Source: an uncultured Bacteroidales bacterium (lineage in GTDB: Bacteria; Bacteroidota; Bacteroidia; Bacteroidales; UBA932). Taken from it: 64,000 nucleotides of DNA. This document shows, one piece after another, positions 8,861 to 16,313 of this stretch (the stretch's first letter is position 1; each line of letters opens with the position of its first letter). The notes beneath the pieces are model-generated. The model did no database searches. It worked only from the letters and a program-made list of their open reading frames with translations, and had not been told where the DNA came from. The stretch lies in contig ONDF01000015.1 in the NCBI GenBank assembly GCA_900316525.1, positions 1-64,000 on the forward strand, written 5' to 3'. The position numbers and the translations under genes were made by a program.

Positions 8861-10011
8861 TGAAGGGCGATTTCCCGGTAGGGGAGTTCGCGGGAAGGAA
8901 GACGCCGTTCTACTTCTACGACCTGCCCCTGCTGGAGCGGACGCTGGATGCGGTCCGCAGCGCGATTGGAAACCGTCCCCTGTGGCAAGTCCACTACGCG
9001 GTCAAGGCCAATGCCAACCCGGAGATCCTCCGCCGGATCGCCGCGGCCGGCTTCGGCGCAGACTGCGTGAGCGGCGGCGAGGTCCGGATGGCGTACGAGG
9101 CCGGGTTCGCCCCCTCCGCCATCGTCTACGCCGGCGTGGGCAAGAGTGATGACGAGATCACGTATGCCTTGGAACTGGGCATCGGCCGGTTCAACGTGGA
9201 ATCCTCCGCGGAACTGCTGGTGATCGAGGAGATTGCCGCGAAGATGGGCAAGGTCGCCCCGGTCAGTTTCCGGGTGAATCCCGACATCGGCGCCCATACC
9301 CATGCGAATATCACCACCGGCCTGGCCGAGAACAAGTTCGGCATCTTCCACGAGGTGCTGCCCGAAGTGATCCGCCTGGCGCAGGGCTGCCCGCACATCG
9401 CGTACAAGGGCCTGCATTTCCACATCGGCTCCCAGATCCTGGATATGAGTGATTTCGTGGCCCTGTGCAACCGGATCGACAACCTGACGGACCGCCTGGA
9501 GCGGCTGCGGCTGCCGGTCGGGGACCTGAACGTGGGCGGCGGCCTGGGAATCAACTATGAGCACCCGAACCATCTCCCCATCGCGGATTTCAAGGCCTAT
9601 TTCGATACGTTCAAGCGCCATCTGCACCTGCGTCCGGGGCAGGCCCTGCACTTCGAGCTGGGCCGCAGCCTCGTGGCCCCTTGCGGGACGCTCATCTGCC
9701 GCGTCCTCTATGTCAAGCAAGGCACGACGCGCCAGTTCGCCATCGTGGACGGCAGCATGACGGAACTGATCCGTCCTGCGCTGTACCATGCCTATCATCG
9801 GATTGAAAACCTGACATCCAGCGAACCGGAACAGCTGTACGATGTGGTGGGACCCGTGTGCGAGAGTTCGGACGTGTTCGCCAAGGGCGTGAGCCTGGAC
9901 GCCTGCCGGCGGGGCGATTTCATCGCCATCCGCAGCGCCGGCGCCTACGGCGAGTCCATGGCCTCCACATACAACGGACGGCCGCTCCCCGGGGCTTTCT
10001 TTTTTGAATAA
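8857..10011 (+). CDS. lysA: Diaminopimelate decarboxylase
   Basis: A PLP-dependent fold-III decarboxylase that converts meso-diaminopimelate to L-lysine in the cytoplasm. It is 384 residues, slightly short for the family. It carries the PLP lysine in HYAVKANAN (Lys50), the phosphate-binding GGGLGINY, ELGRSLVAPCG, and the cross-subunit catalytic cysteine motif GPVCESSD. The start at 8857 overlaps the lysC stop (ATGATG; 8860 is an equivalent second start). The promoter of the following methyltransferase gene begins inside its last codons. Confidence 0.93.
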   Translation: MMKGDFPVGEFAGRKTPFYFYDLPLLERTLDAVRSAIGNRPLWQVHYAVKANANPEILRRIAAAGFGADCVSGGEVRMAYEAGFAPSAIVYAGVGKSDDEITYALELGIGRFNVESSAELLVIEEIAAKMGKVAPVSFRVNPDIGAHTHANITTGLAENKFGIFHEVLPEVIRLAQGCPHIAYKGLHFHIGSQILDMSDFVALCNRIDNLTDRLERLRLPVGDLNVGGGLGINYEHPNHLPIADFKAYFDTFKRHLHLRPGQALHFELGRSLVAPCGTLICRVLYVKQGTTRQFAIVDGSMTELIRPALYHAYHRIENLTSSEPEQLYDVVGPVCESSDVFAKGVSLDACRRGDFIAIRSAGAYGESMASTYNGRPLPGAFFFE

Positions 10012-10033
10012 AGCGGATAATTCCGTATCTTTG
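10003..10033 (+). promoter_or_regulatory. Promoter of the plus-strand polyene operon
   Basis: TTTG at 10003-10006, a 19-nt spacer and TATCTTTG at 10026-10033 form a near-ideal Bacteroidota promoter. It overlaps the 3' end of lysA and lies 33 nt before the methyltransferase start at 10067. It probably drives the whole 10067-16281 operon. Confidence 0.75.
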
Positions 10034-10034
10034 T

Positions 10035-10054
10035 TCCCTTGTAAACACAAGGGA
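10035..10054 (+). promoter_or_regulatory. Inverted repeat at the polyene operon transcription start
   Basis: TCCCTTG and CAAGGGA form a perfect 7-bp inverted repeat around TAAACA. It sits immediately downstream of the -7 element, over the expected start of transcription. It could be a repressor operator or a stabilising 5' hairpin; the sequence cannot decide. Confidence 0.5.
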
Positions 10055-10066
10055 ATAGCTATACGT

Positions 10067-11158
10067 ATGAATCTGTTTCCGGACATCGAAAAAGCCTATA
10101 CGAAGGACCACTTGTCCGCCCGCGAGGCGCAGCGGCTGGCGCAGTACATCGCGTTCGGCCCCATCGTGTTCCAGGCCAGCCGCCTGATGCTCAAGTTCGG
10201 CATCCTGGAGCGGCTCCGCGACCGGGACATGACCCTGCCGGAGATCGCCGAGGCCGCCGGCCTGTCGGAGTATGCCGCCAAGGTCCTCGTGGAGGCCTCG
10301 CTTTCCATCGGCACGGTCCTCGTGGACACGGCGACGGACAGGTACTCGCTCTCCAAGACGGGCTGGTTCCTGCTGAACGATCCGGCGACGCGGGTGAACG
10401 TGGATTTCAACCACGACGTGAATTATGAGGGTTTCTTCCACCTGGAGGAAGCGCTGCGGGAAGGCCGTCCGGCGGGCCTGAAGCATTTCGGTGACTGGCC
10501 GACGCTGTACGAGGGCCTGTCCTCGCTTCCGGAGCAGGTGAAGAAGAGCTGGTTCGGCTTCGACCATTTCTATTCCGACCATTCCTTTGACGAGGCGCTG
10601 GAAATCGTGTTCCGGTACCGGCCGAAGCGGCTCATGGACGTGGGCGGCAATACGGGCCGGTGGGCTCTCCGCTGCGTGGATTACGACCGGGAGGTGCGGG
10701 TGACCATCGTGGACCTGCCCCAGCAGCTGGCGATGATGCGTGAGCAGACGGCCGGAAAGCCCGGCGCGGACCGCATCGACGGCTATGCCATGGACATGCT
10801 GGATCCGGCGTCCCGGTTCCCGGAGGACCTGCATCCGGACCTCATCTGGATGAGCCAGTTCCTGGACTGCTTCAGCGAGGAGGAGATCCTGGGCATCCTC
10901 GAGCGGGCGGCGGCGGTGATGGGCCCGGAATCCCGGCTCGCCATCATGGAAACCTTCTGGGACCGCCAGAAGTACGAGCCCGCCTCCTTCTGCCTCACGA
11001 TGACGAGCCTCTATTTCACCGTGATGGCGAACGGCAATTCCAAGATGTACCATTCCGACGACATGACCCGCCTCGTGGAGCGGGCCGGCCTCCGGGTGGA
11101 GGAGATCCACGACGGCCTGGGACAGGGCCACAGCATCATGATCTGTAAACGTAAATAA
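10067..11158 (+). CDS. SAM-dependent O-methyltransferase of the polyene cluster
   Basis: A 363-residue class I methyltransferase of the plant-caffeate/CrtF-like O-methyltransferase type. The N-terminal winged-helix dimerisation region (residues 20-100, with LPEIAEAAGLSEYAAKVLVEA) is followed by SAM motif I, DVGGNTG, at 191-197. Start 10067 is preferred over 10004 because the promoter -7 element at 10026-10033 lies between them. It is first in the plus operon, followed 1 nt later by an ACP gene. By analogy with aryl-polyene methyltransferases it may methylate an aromatic hydroxyl of the product, which is an inference. Confidence 0.8.
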   Translation: MNLFPDIEKAYTKDHLSAREAQRLAQYIAFGPIVFQASRLMLKFGILERLRDRDMTLPEIAEAAGLSEYAAKVLVEASLSIGTVLVDTATDRYSLSKTGWFLLNDPATRVNVDFNHDVNYEGFFHLEEALREGRPAGLKHFGDWPTLYEGLSSLPEQVKKSWFGFDHFYSDHSFDEALEIVFRYRPKRLMDVGGNTGRWALRCVDYDREVRVTIVDLPQQLAMMREQTAGKPGADRIDGYAMDMLDPASRFPEDLHPDLIWMSQFLDCFSEEEILGILERAAAVMGPESRLAIMETFWDRQKYEPASFCLTMTSLYFTVMANGNSKMYHSDDMTRLVERAGLRVEEIHDGLGQGHSIMICKRK

Positions 11159-11159
11159 T

Positions 11160-11402
11160 ATGGATATCAACGAGATACAAGAGAAAGTCAATGCCTTCCT
11201 CGTGGACGAGCTGGAGATTGACGAGAGCAAGATCGAGGACGATGCCCGCCTGAAGGAGGACCTCGGCATCGACAGCCTGGAAGTGGTGGACGTGATCGTC
11301 CTGGTCGAAGAGGAATTCGGCTTCAAGATGCAGCGGGAGGATTTCAAGGAACTCAAGACCTACGGGGAGTTCTGTCAGTTCATCGCCGGCAAGGTTGCCT
11401 GA
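11160..11402 (+). CDS. Acyl carrier protein (first of two)
   Basis: An 80-residue acidic four-helix ACP. Ser39 in the GIDSLEVVD motif is the expected 4'-phosphopantetheine attachment site. It should carry the growing chain for the cluster's condensing enzymes. It lies 1 nt after the methyltransferase gene, and its last 8 nt overlap the proposed TTG start of the acyltransferase. Confidence 0.93.
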   Translation: MDINEIQEKVNAFLVDELEIDESKIEDDARLKEDLGIDSLEVVDVIVLVEEEFGFKMQREDFKELKTYGEFCQFIAGKVA

Positions 11403-12276
11403 TTACGGACATACGGGTTGGCAGGGGTCCACGGACGGAACGCCCTGGATGCAGCGGACGCTCATCCGGCTTTTCCGCATCCTTCCCCTGGGGGCGCTGT
11501 ACGGCTGTATGGCGCTGGTCATCCCGTTCTATATGCTTTTTGCGAAAGGTTTCAAGGCCTCGTACGGCTTCTATCGGAAGCGGATGGGCTACGGTCCCGT
11601 CAAGTCCTTCTTCCACGTGTACAGGAACGAGTTCGCGTTCGGCCAGGTGGTCCTGGACCGCTTCGCCGCGTACGCCGGGAAGAAGTTCGACATGGAGGTT
11701 CCGCGGATGGACCTGTTCCGGGAGCTCTGCGACGGGGAGGGCGGCTTCATCCAGCTGAGCTCCCACGTGGGCAGCTACGAGATGGTCGGCTACTCCCTGG
11801 TTTCGCCGAAACCGATCAACGCCCTGGTGTTCGCCGGAGAGACGGCGACGGTCATGCAGAACCGGGCCCTCCTGTTCGGCGCGACCAACGTGCGGATGGT
11901 CCCGGTTTCGGAGGACCTGTCGCACATCTTCGCCTTGAACAACGCCCTGGCCGACGGCGAGATCGCGAGCCTGCCCGGCGACCGGGTCTTCGGCTCGAAG
12001 AAGACGGTGCAGTGCCGTTTCTTCGGCGAGCCCGCCCCGTTCCCGGCCGGCCCTTTCACGCTGGCCGCGCAACGCGGCGCGCCCATCCTCGTCGTCTTCG
12101 TGATGAAGGAAGGGCGGCGGCGGTACAAGGTCCTGCTGGAGCGCCTTCCGGAGCCTGAAGGGACGATCCGGCAGGAGCAGGTACAGTTCCTGGCCGATGC
12201 CTACGCCTCCGTCCTGGAGGCGGTCGTCCGGCGCTATCCGGACCAGTGGTATAACTTCTACGATTTCTGGGAATGA
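11395..12276 (+). CDS. LpxL/HtrB-like lysophospholipid acyltransferase
   Basis: A 293-residue member of the lipid A late-acyltransferase family. It has one N-terminal hydrophobic segment (about 30-50) and the HX4E catalytic motif His124-Glu129 (SSHVGSYEM). The start is a TTG at 11395. It retains the conserved N-terminal W-G-T-G-W pattern (WQGSTDGTPW) seen in this subfamily; an internal ATG at 11449 would lose it. In aryl-polyene clusters, enzymes of this kind are thought to move the finished chain from ACP to a membrane lipid, so an inner-membrane terminal acyl transfer is likely. Confidence 0.8.
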   Translation: MPDYGHTGWQGSTDGTPWMQRTLIRLFRILPLGALYGCMALVIPFYMLFAKGFKASYGFYRKRMGYGPVKSFFHVYRNEFAFGQVVLDRFAAYAGKKFDMEVPRMDLFRELCDGEGGFIQLSSHVGSYEMVGYSLVSPKPINALVFAGETATVMQNRALLFGATNVRMVPVSEDLSHIFALNNALADGEIASLPGDRVFGSKKTVQCRFFGEPAPFPAGPFTLAAQRGAPILVVFVMKEGRRRYKVLLERLPEPEGTIRQEQVQFLADAYASVLEAVVRRYPDQWYNFYDFWE

Positions 12277-12710
12277 GCCCCTTCCTCGACATAGACGCCG
12301 GCGAAATCCTCCCGCAGCGCGAACCGTTCGTGTTCGTGGACCGGCTCGTCCATTACGACGAGCGGGAGACGGTGACGGAGTTCCGCGTCGCGGAGGATCA
12401 CCTGCTGGTGGCGGACGGGCATCTGACCGCGCCCGGCATCCTGGAGAACATGGCCCAGTCCAGCGCGGCCCGGATCGGCTATCTGTGCAAGTATGTCCTG
12501 CATGTTCCCGTGCGCATCGGCTATATCGGCGCCATCCGGAAATTCCGGGTGCACCGGCTGCCGGCGGTGGGGGAGACCCTGACGACGACGATCCTTTTCC
12601 GGGAGGATGTCTTCGGCATTTCCCTGGTCGATGCCGTGGTGCGCGTCGGAGAGGATCTGATCGCCGAGGCGTCCTTGAAGACGGCTCTTGGAGAAAAGGA
12701 GGCGGAATGA
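12273..12710 (+). CDS. Hotdog-fold 3-hydroxyacyl-ACP dehydratase-like protein
   Basis: A 145-residue FabZ/ApeP-like hotdog protein. The motif LPQREPFVFVD (residues 13-23) aligns with the FabZ active-site loop LPHRYPFLLVD. The catalytic His is replaced by Gln15. The helix motif GILENMAQSSA is kept, with Glu58 as the second catalytic residue. It should dehydrate beta-hydroxyacyl-ACP to build conjugated double bonds, unless the substitution makes it a partner subunit. It overlaps the upstream and downstream genes by 4 nt each. Confidence 0.8.
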   Translation: MSPFLDIDAGEILPQREPFVFVDRLVHYDERETVTEFRVAEDHLLVADGHLTAPGILENMAQSSAARIGYLCKYVLHVPVRIGYIGAIRKFRVHRLPAVGETLTTTILFREDVFGISLVDAVVRVGEDLIAEASLKTALGEKEAE

Positions 12711-13801
12711 GGAAGGTCGTCTGCATCGGGGAGAGCATCCTGTCGCCGCTCGGCGCGACGCTCGCGGAGAATTTCGCGGCGGTGCGCCGGGGCGAATCGG
12801 CCCTGCGGCGCTACGAGGGGATGTTCGGGGTCCGCGAGCCCTTCGTGGCCTCGCTGATGGACCGTTCGCTGTGGACTTTCCCGGGGCGGACTTTCTTCGA
12901 TTCAATCGTCATCGAGGCGGCGCGGCGGGCCGTCGAGGCCGCCGGCATCGACCCGGCCAGCCCGCGCACGGCCTTCGTGCTTTCCACCATCAAGGGAAAT
13001 ATCGAATTTATTGATACACAGGATGTGACGCTGGCGTGCTCCGCCCGGCGGCTGGCGGATGCCTTCGGCAATCCGACCCCCGCCGTGGTCGTGTCCAACG
13101 CCTGCATCTCCGGCCTGGCGGCCCTTCTGCAGGGGCGGCGGATGCTCCTCTCGGGCGGTTTTGACCACGTCGTGGTCGTGGGAGCCGAAGTGCAATCCCG
13201 TTTCATCGTGACCGGCTTCCAATCGCTGAAGGCGTTGTCCGAAGCGCCTTGCAAGCCGTTCGACGCGGCCCGCGACGGCCTGAATCTGGGCGAGGCGGCC
13301 GCGGCGGTCGTGCTCGGTTTCGGAGAGGATGGCTGGGAACTCGTGGACGGCGCCGTCCGCAACGACGCGAACCATATCTCCGGCCCGTCCCGGACGGGCG
13401 AGGGGAGTTACAAGGCCCTCCGGTATGTGCTCCGGCATACTTCTCCGGAAGAGCTGGCCTTCGTGAATGTCCATGGGACTTCCACCTTGTACAACGACGA
13501 GATGGAAGCCATCGCCATCGACCGGGCCGGCCTCCTGAATGTGCCCGTGAACGCGCTGAAAGGCGCTTTCGGCCATACGATGGGCGCGGCCGGCATCCTG
13601 GAGTCGATCCTGTCGATGCATGCGGTGGACGCCGGGCTGGTCCTGCCCACGCGCGGTTTCTCGGCGCTGGGCGTCAGCCGCCCGGTCCGGGTATCGGCCT
13701 TGGCAGGGACGACCGACAAGCGCGCCTTCGTGAAACTCCTCTCCGGCTTCGGCGGGGTGAACGGGGCGCTGCTGTTCAGAAAAGGAGGTGCGGCATGCTG
13801 A
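12707..13801 (+). CDS. Beta-ketoacyl-ACP synthase
   Basis: A 364-residue condensing enzyme with the full triad: Cys133 in VSNACISG, His256 in VNVHGTST and His290 in KGAFGHTMGAAG. It is short for KAS II because the N-terminal region is reduced. The start at 12707 overlaps the dehydratase stop (ATGA). It is the second of three catalytic synthases in the cluster and probably forms a heterodimer with one of the short KS-like proteins, as in type II polyketide systems. That pairing is an inference. Confidence 0.88.
   Translation: MRKVVCIGESILSPLGATLAENFAAVRRGESALRRYEGMFGVREPFVASLMDRSLWTFPGRTFFDSIVIEAARRAVEAAGIDPASPRTAFVLSTIKGNIEFIDTQDVTLACSARRLADAFGNPTPAVVVSNACISGLAALLQGRRMLLSGGFDHVVVVGAEVQSRFIVTGFQSLKALSEAPCKPFDAARDGLNLGEAAAAVVLGFGEDGWELVDGAVRNDANHISGPSRTGEGSYKALRYVLRHTSPEELAFVNVHGTSTLYNDEMEAIAIDRAGLLNVPVNALKGAFGHTMGAAGILESILSMHAVDAGLVLPTRGFSALGVSRPVRVSALAGTTDKRAFVKLLSGFGGVNGALLFRKGGAAC
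13781..13788 (+). promoter_or_regulatory. Strong Shine-Dalgarno sequence
   Basis: AAAGGAGG lies 6 nt before the ATG at 13795, inside the 3' end of the upstream ketosynthase gene. Bacteroidota genes rarely use strong SD sites, and none of the other starts examined here has a perfect one. It may be chance from the encoded KGG. Confidence 0.4.
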
Positions 13802-14337
13802 CCATCAAGCAGTTCGCCTCCATCCCCGGCGGCACCGACCTGACCGCCCTGTACCGGGCACGGGTGGGGGATTACCCCAAGTTCTTCAAGATGGACACGG
13901 CCTGCAAGCTGGGATTCCTCCTGGCGGAGCAGCTCGCGGACGAACCCCGCTTCGCGCCCCGCGAGGACCGCGCCGTGCTGATGTTCAGCACCTGCGGCAG
14001 CCTCTGCAACGACCGGCATTACGAGGAGACGGTGCGGGAGTTCCCGTCCCCGTCCCTGTTCGTCTACACCCTCCCCAATATCATTACGGGCGAAATCGCC
14101 ATCCGGAACAAGTACGAAGGGGAAACCTCGGCTTATGTGCTGGAACGGTTCGATCCCGGAACCTTCGTCGCCCTTGTGGAACAGGCGTTCCAGGACACGG
14201 TGACGGCGTCCGCCCTCTGCGGCTGGGTGGACTGCCGCGCGGACGACGATTTCACCGCCTTCGCCTTCCTTGTGGAGCGGGACGGAAACGGCAAAGAATT
14301 CAACGTGGATAACTTATATGGAACAGTTAATCAATGA
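13795..14337 (+). CDS. Short ketosynthase-like protein without active-site Cys
   Basis: A 180-residue protein with the N-terminal layout of a ketosynthase. SPSLFVYTLPNIITGEIAIRN and the following YEGETSAYV align with the KAS region just before and at the nucleophile. The cysteine is absent, and the second half of the thiolase fold is missing. It fits a chain-length-factor-like or scaffolding partner of the adjacent synthases. It overlaps the upstream gene by 7 nt and the following ACP gene by 20 nt. The assignment rests on pattern and context. Confidence 0.6.
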   Translation: MLTIKQFASIPGGTDLTALYRARVGDYPKFFKMDTACKLGFLLAEQLADEPRFAPREDRAVLMFSTCGSLCNDRHYEETVREFPSPSLFVYTLPNIITGEIAIRNKYEGETSAYVLERFDPGTFVALVEQAFQDTVTASALCGWVDCRADDDFTAFAFLVERDGNGKEFNVDNLYGTVNQ

Positions 14338-14578
14338 GATCAAGCTGAAGCTGATCGACGCCCTGAACCTGGACGGGATGACCCCGGCCGACATCGACGA
14401 CCACGCGCCCCTCTTCGGTGACGAAGGGCTGGGCCTCGATTCCATCGACGTCCTGGAACTGATCGTGCTCCTGGAGCGCAACTACGGCATCCGCCTGGCG
14501 AACCCGCAGGAAGGCAAGAAGGTCTTCCAGAGCGTGGCCGTGATGGCGGACTACGTGGCCGCCAACCGGACCAAGTAG
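14318..14578 (+). CDS. Acyl carrier protein (second of two)
   Basis: An 86-residue ACP with Ser42 in GLDSIDVLELIVLLE as the phosphopantetheine site. It is divergent from the ACP at 11160, so the two probably serve different steps or partners, as the paired ACPs of aryl-polyene clusters do. The start at 14318 is chosen because it gives a normal ACP N-terminus; the longer reading adds an unrelated 16 residues. The next gene starts directly after its stop codon. Confidence 0.92.
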   Translation: MEQLINEIKLKLIDALNLDGMTPADIDDHAPLFGDEGLGLDSIDVLELIVLLERNYGIRLANPQEGKKVFQSVAVMADYVAANRTK

Positions 14579-15718
14579 ATGGAGACGGTCATCCATGTCA
14601 CCGGCGCCGGCGTGGTGAGCGCCGTCGGATGCGGCCAGGGAGAAACCCTGGACGCGCTCCGGCGCGGCCGTTCCGGCATCGCCCCGGTCCGCTACCTGCG
14701 TACGGAGGAGAAGGCTTTCCCGGTCGGGGAAGTGAAACTCTCCGACGCGGAGATGGCGGCGCGGTGCGGAGCTCCGCAGGACCTGTCCCGGACCTCCCTG
14801 ATGGGCATCCTGGCCCTGGAGGAGGCCCTCGCGCAGGCGGGGCTCAAGGATCTCGCCGGGGTTCCCCTCGTCGGCGGGACCACGGTCGGCGGCATGGACC
14901 TGACGGAACGGATTTTCCCGGCGTATTCGCCGCTGCACGACTGCGGCGCGTCCACGGACGCCATCGCCGCGCATTTCGGCGGGGCGCCCTGGGCGACGAC
15001 CTTGTCCACGGCCTGCTCCTCGGCGGCCAACGCCGTCATTTTCGGCGCGAACCTGATCCGGAGCGGGCAGGCGGAGATCGTCGCCGTGGGCGGCAGCGAG
15101 TCCCTGTCGGACTTCCACCTGCACGGATTCGGTTCCCTGATGATCCTGGACACGGCCCCCTGCCGTCCCTTCGACGCCACCCGCGCCGGACTCAACCTGG
15201 GGGAGGGCGCCGCGTTCTTGATTTTAGAGTCCGAAGCTTCCCGGAAACGCCGTGGAGCGGCTTCCCTGGCCGTTTTGAGCGGTTTCGGGAACGCCTGCGA
15301 CGCCTTCCACCAGACGGCGTCGTCCGAGAACGGCGAGGGCGCTTTCCTCGCGATGCAGAAGGCCTTGAAGATGGCGGGCCTCCGTCCGGAAGACATCGAC
15401 TATGTCAATGCGCACGGCACCGGCACGCCCAACAACGACGCCTCCGAAAGCGCCGCCCTGCGACGGGTGTTCGGGGAGCAGATGCCGCCGGTATCGTCCA
15501 CCAAGGCCTTCACGGGCCACACGACGAGCGCTTCCGGCAGCATCGAGGCCGTCTTTTGCCTCCTGGCCCTGCAGGAAGGTTTTATCCCGGCCAACCTGAA
15601 CTGCATCATGCCCTACCGGGGCGGCGATGCGTCATGCCCGGCCCCGACCCTGAAGCACATCCTTTGCAACGCCTTCGGTTTCGGAGGCAACGATTCATCC
15701 CTCTTATTCTCCCGATGA
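14579..15718 (+). CDS. Beta-ketoacyl-ACP synthase
   Basis: A 379-residue KAS II-like enzyme with an intact active site: Cys146 in LSTACSSAANA, His279 in NAHGTGTPNND, Lys309 and His314 in SSTKAFTGHTTSASGS. It is closest in layout to the aryl-polyene elongating synthases. It starts immediately after the ACP stop and overlaps the next KS-like gene by 4 nt. The tight coupling suggests it forms a complex with the 188-residue protein that follows. Confidence 0.9.
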   Translation: METVIHVTGAGVVSAVGCGQGETLDALRRGRSGIAPVRYLRTEEKAFPVGEVKLSDAEMAARCGAPQDLSRTSLMGILALEEALAQAGLKDLAGVPLVGGTTVGGMDLTERIFPAYSPLHDCGASTDAIAAHFGGAPWATTLSTACSSAANAVIFGANLIRSGQAEIVAVGGSESLSDFHLHGFGSLMILDTAPCRPFDATRAGLNLGEGAAFLILESEASRKRRGAASLAVLSGFGNACDAFHQTASSENGEGAFLAMQKALKMAGLRPEDIDYVNAHGTGTPNNDASESAALRRVFGEQMPPVSSTKAFTGHTTSASGSIEAVFCLLALQEGFIPANLNCIMPYRGGDASCPAPTLKHILCNAFGFGGNDSSLLFSR

Positions 15719-16281
15719 TGCGGAAAGTGTATGTCCATGCCCGGTGCGAGCTGATGCCCGGCGACCCGGAACCTGACTATCGCAGCCTGTTCTCCGTGAT
15801 GGAGGCCCGGCGGATGGGCCGGCTCCTGAAACGCGCGGTATGGACGTCGGCCGAGGCCTTGAAAGCGGCCGGCATCGTCGTCCCCGAGGCCGTCGTCATC
15901 GGCACGGACTTCGGCTGCATCGAGAATTCGGAGTCTTTCCTGAAGGCCCTGAAGGGCCTGGAGGACGCCCCGCTGCGGCCGACGCATTTCATGCAGTCCA
16001 CGCACAACACCATCGCCTCCCTCATCGCCATCCGCCTGGGATGCCATGGCTACAACGCCACTTATTCGCACCGGGGCCGCTCCTTCGAAAGCGCCCTGCA
16101 GGACGCCGCGACGCAGATCGCCCTCGGCGACATCGACAACGCCCTCGTCGGCTGGTTCGACGAAATGACCCCGAACCTCTCCGAGAGCCTCCTTTCCCAG
16201 GGGATCGAACCGAAAGAACACGCCCTCGCGGTGGTCCTTTCGGCCAACCCCGAGGGCGCGCTCGATATTTTGTCATTCTGA
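15715..16281 (+). CDS. Ketosynthase-like chain-length-factor candidate
   Basis: A 188-residue protein of the short 'ketoacyl-synt_2' type. It contains VVIGTDFGCIENSESF and STHNTIASLIAIRLGCHGYNATYSHRG, which follow the ketosynthase pattern. The nucleophile region reads TYSHRG with no cysteine. Such proteins are annotated as beta-ketoacyl synthase chain length factors in aryl-polyene clusters. The start at 15715 (ATGATG) overlaps the preceding stop. It is the last gene of the operon. Its final residues and stop are supplied by a REP-like element. Confidence 0.65.
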   Translation: MMRKVYVHARCELMPGDPEPDYRSLFSVMEARRMGRLLKRAVWTSAEALKAAGIVVPEAVVIGTDFGCIENSESFLKALKGLEDAPLRPTHFMQSTHNTIASLIAIRLGCHGYNATYSHRGRSFESALQDAATQIALGDIDNALVGWFDEMTPNLSESLLSQGIEPKEHALAVVLSANPEGALDILSF

Positions 16282-16313
16282 GGAGGCCCGAAGGGCCGAC
16301 GTGAGAATCTCTA
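16272..16313. repeat. REP-like element holding both convergent stop codons
   Basis: The stretch from GTCATTCTGA through GGCCCGAAGGGCC to GAGAATCTC is typical of dispersed Bacteroidota intergenic repeats. It contains a 5-bp hairpin, GGCCC-GAA-GGGCC (16285-16297). It shares the 12-mer GGCCCGAAGGGC with 465-476. The stop of the polyene operon (16279-16281) and the stop of the M16 gene (16311-16313, minus strand) both fall within it. Confidence 0.6.
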
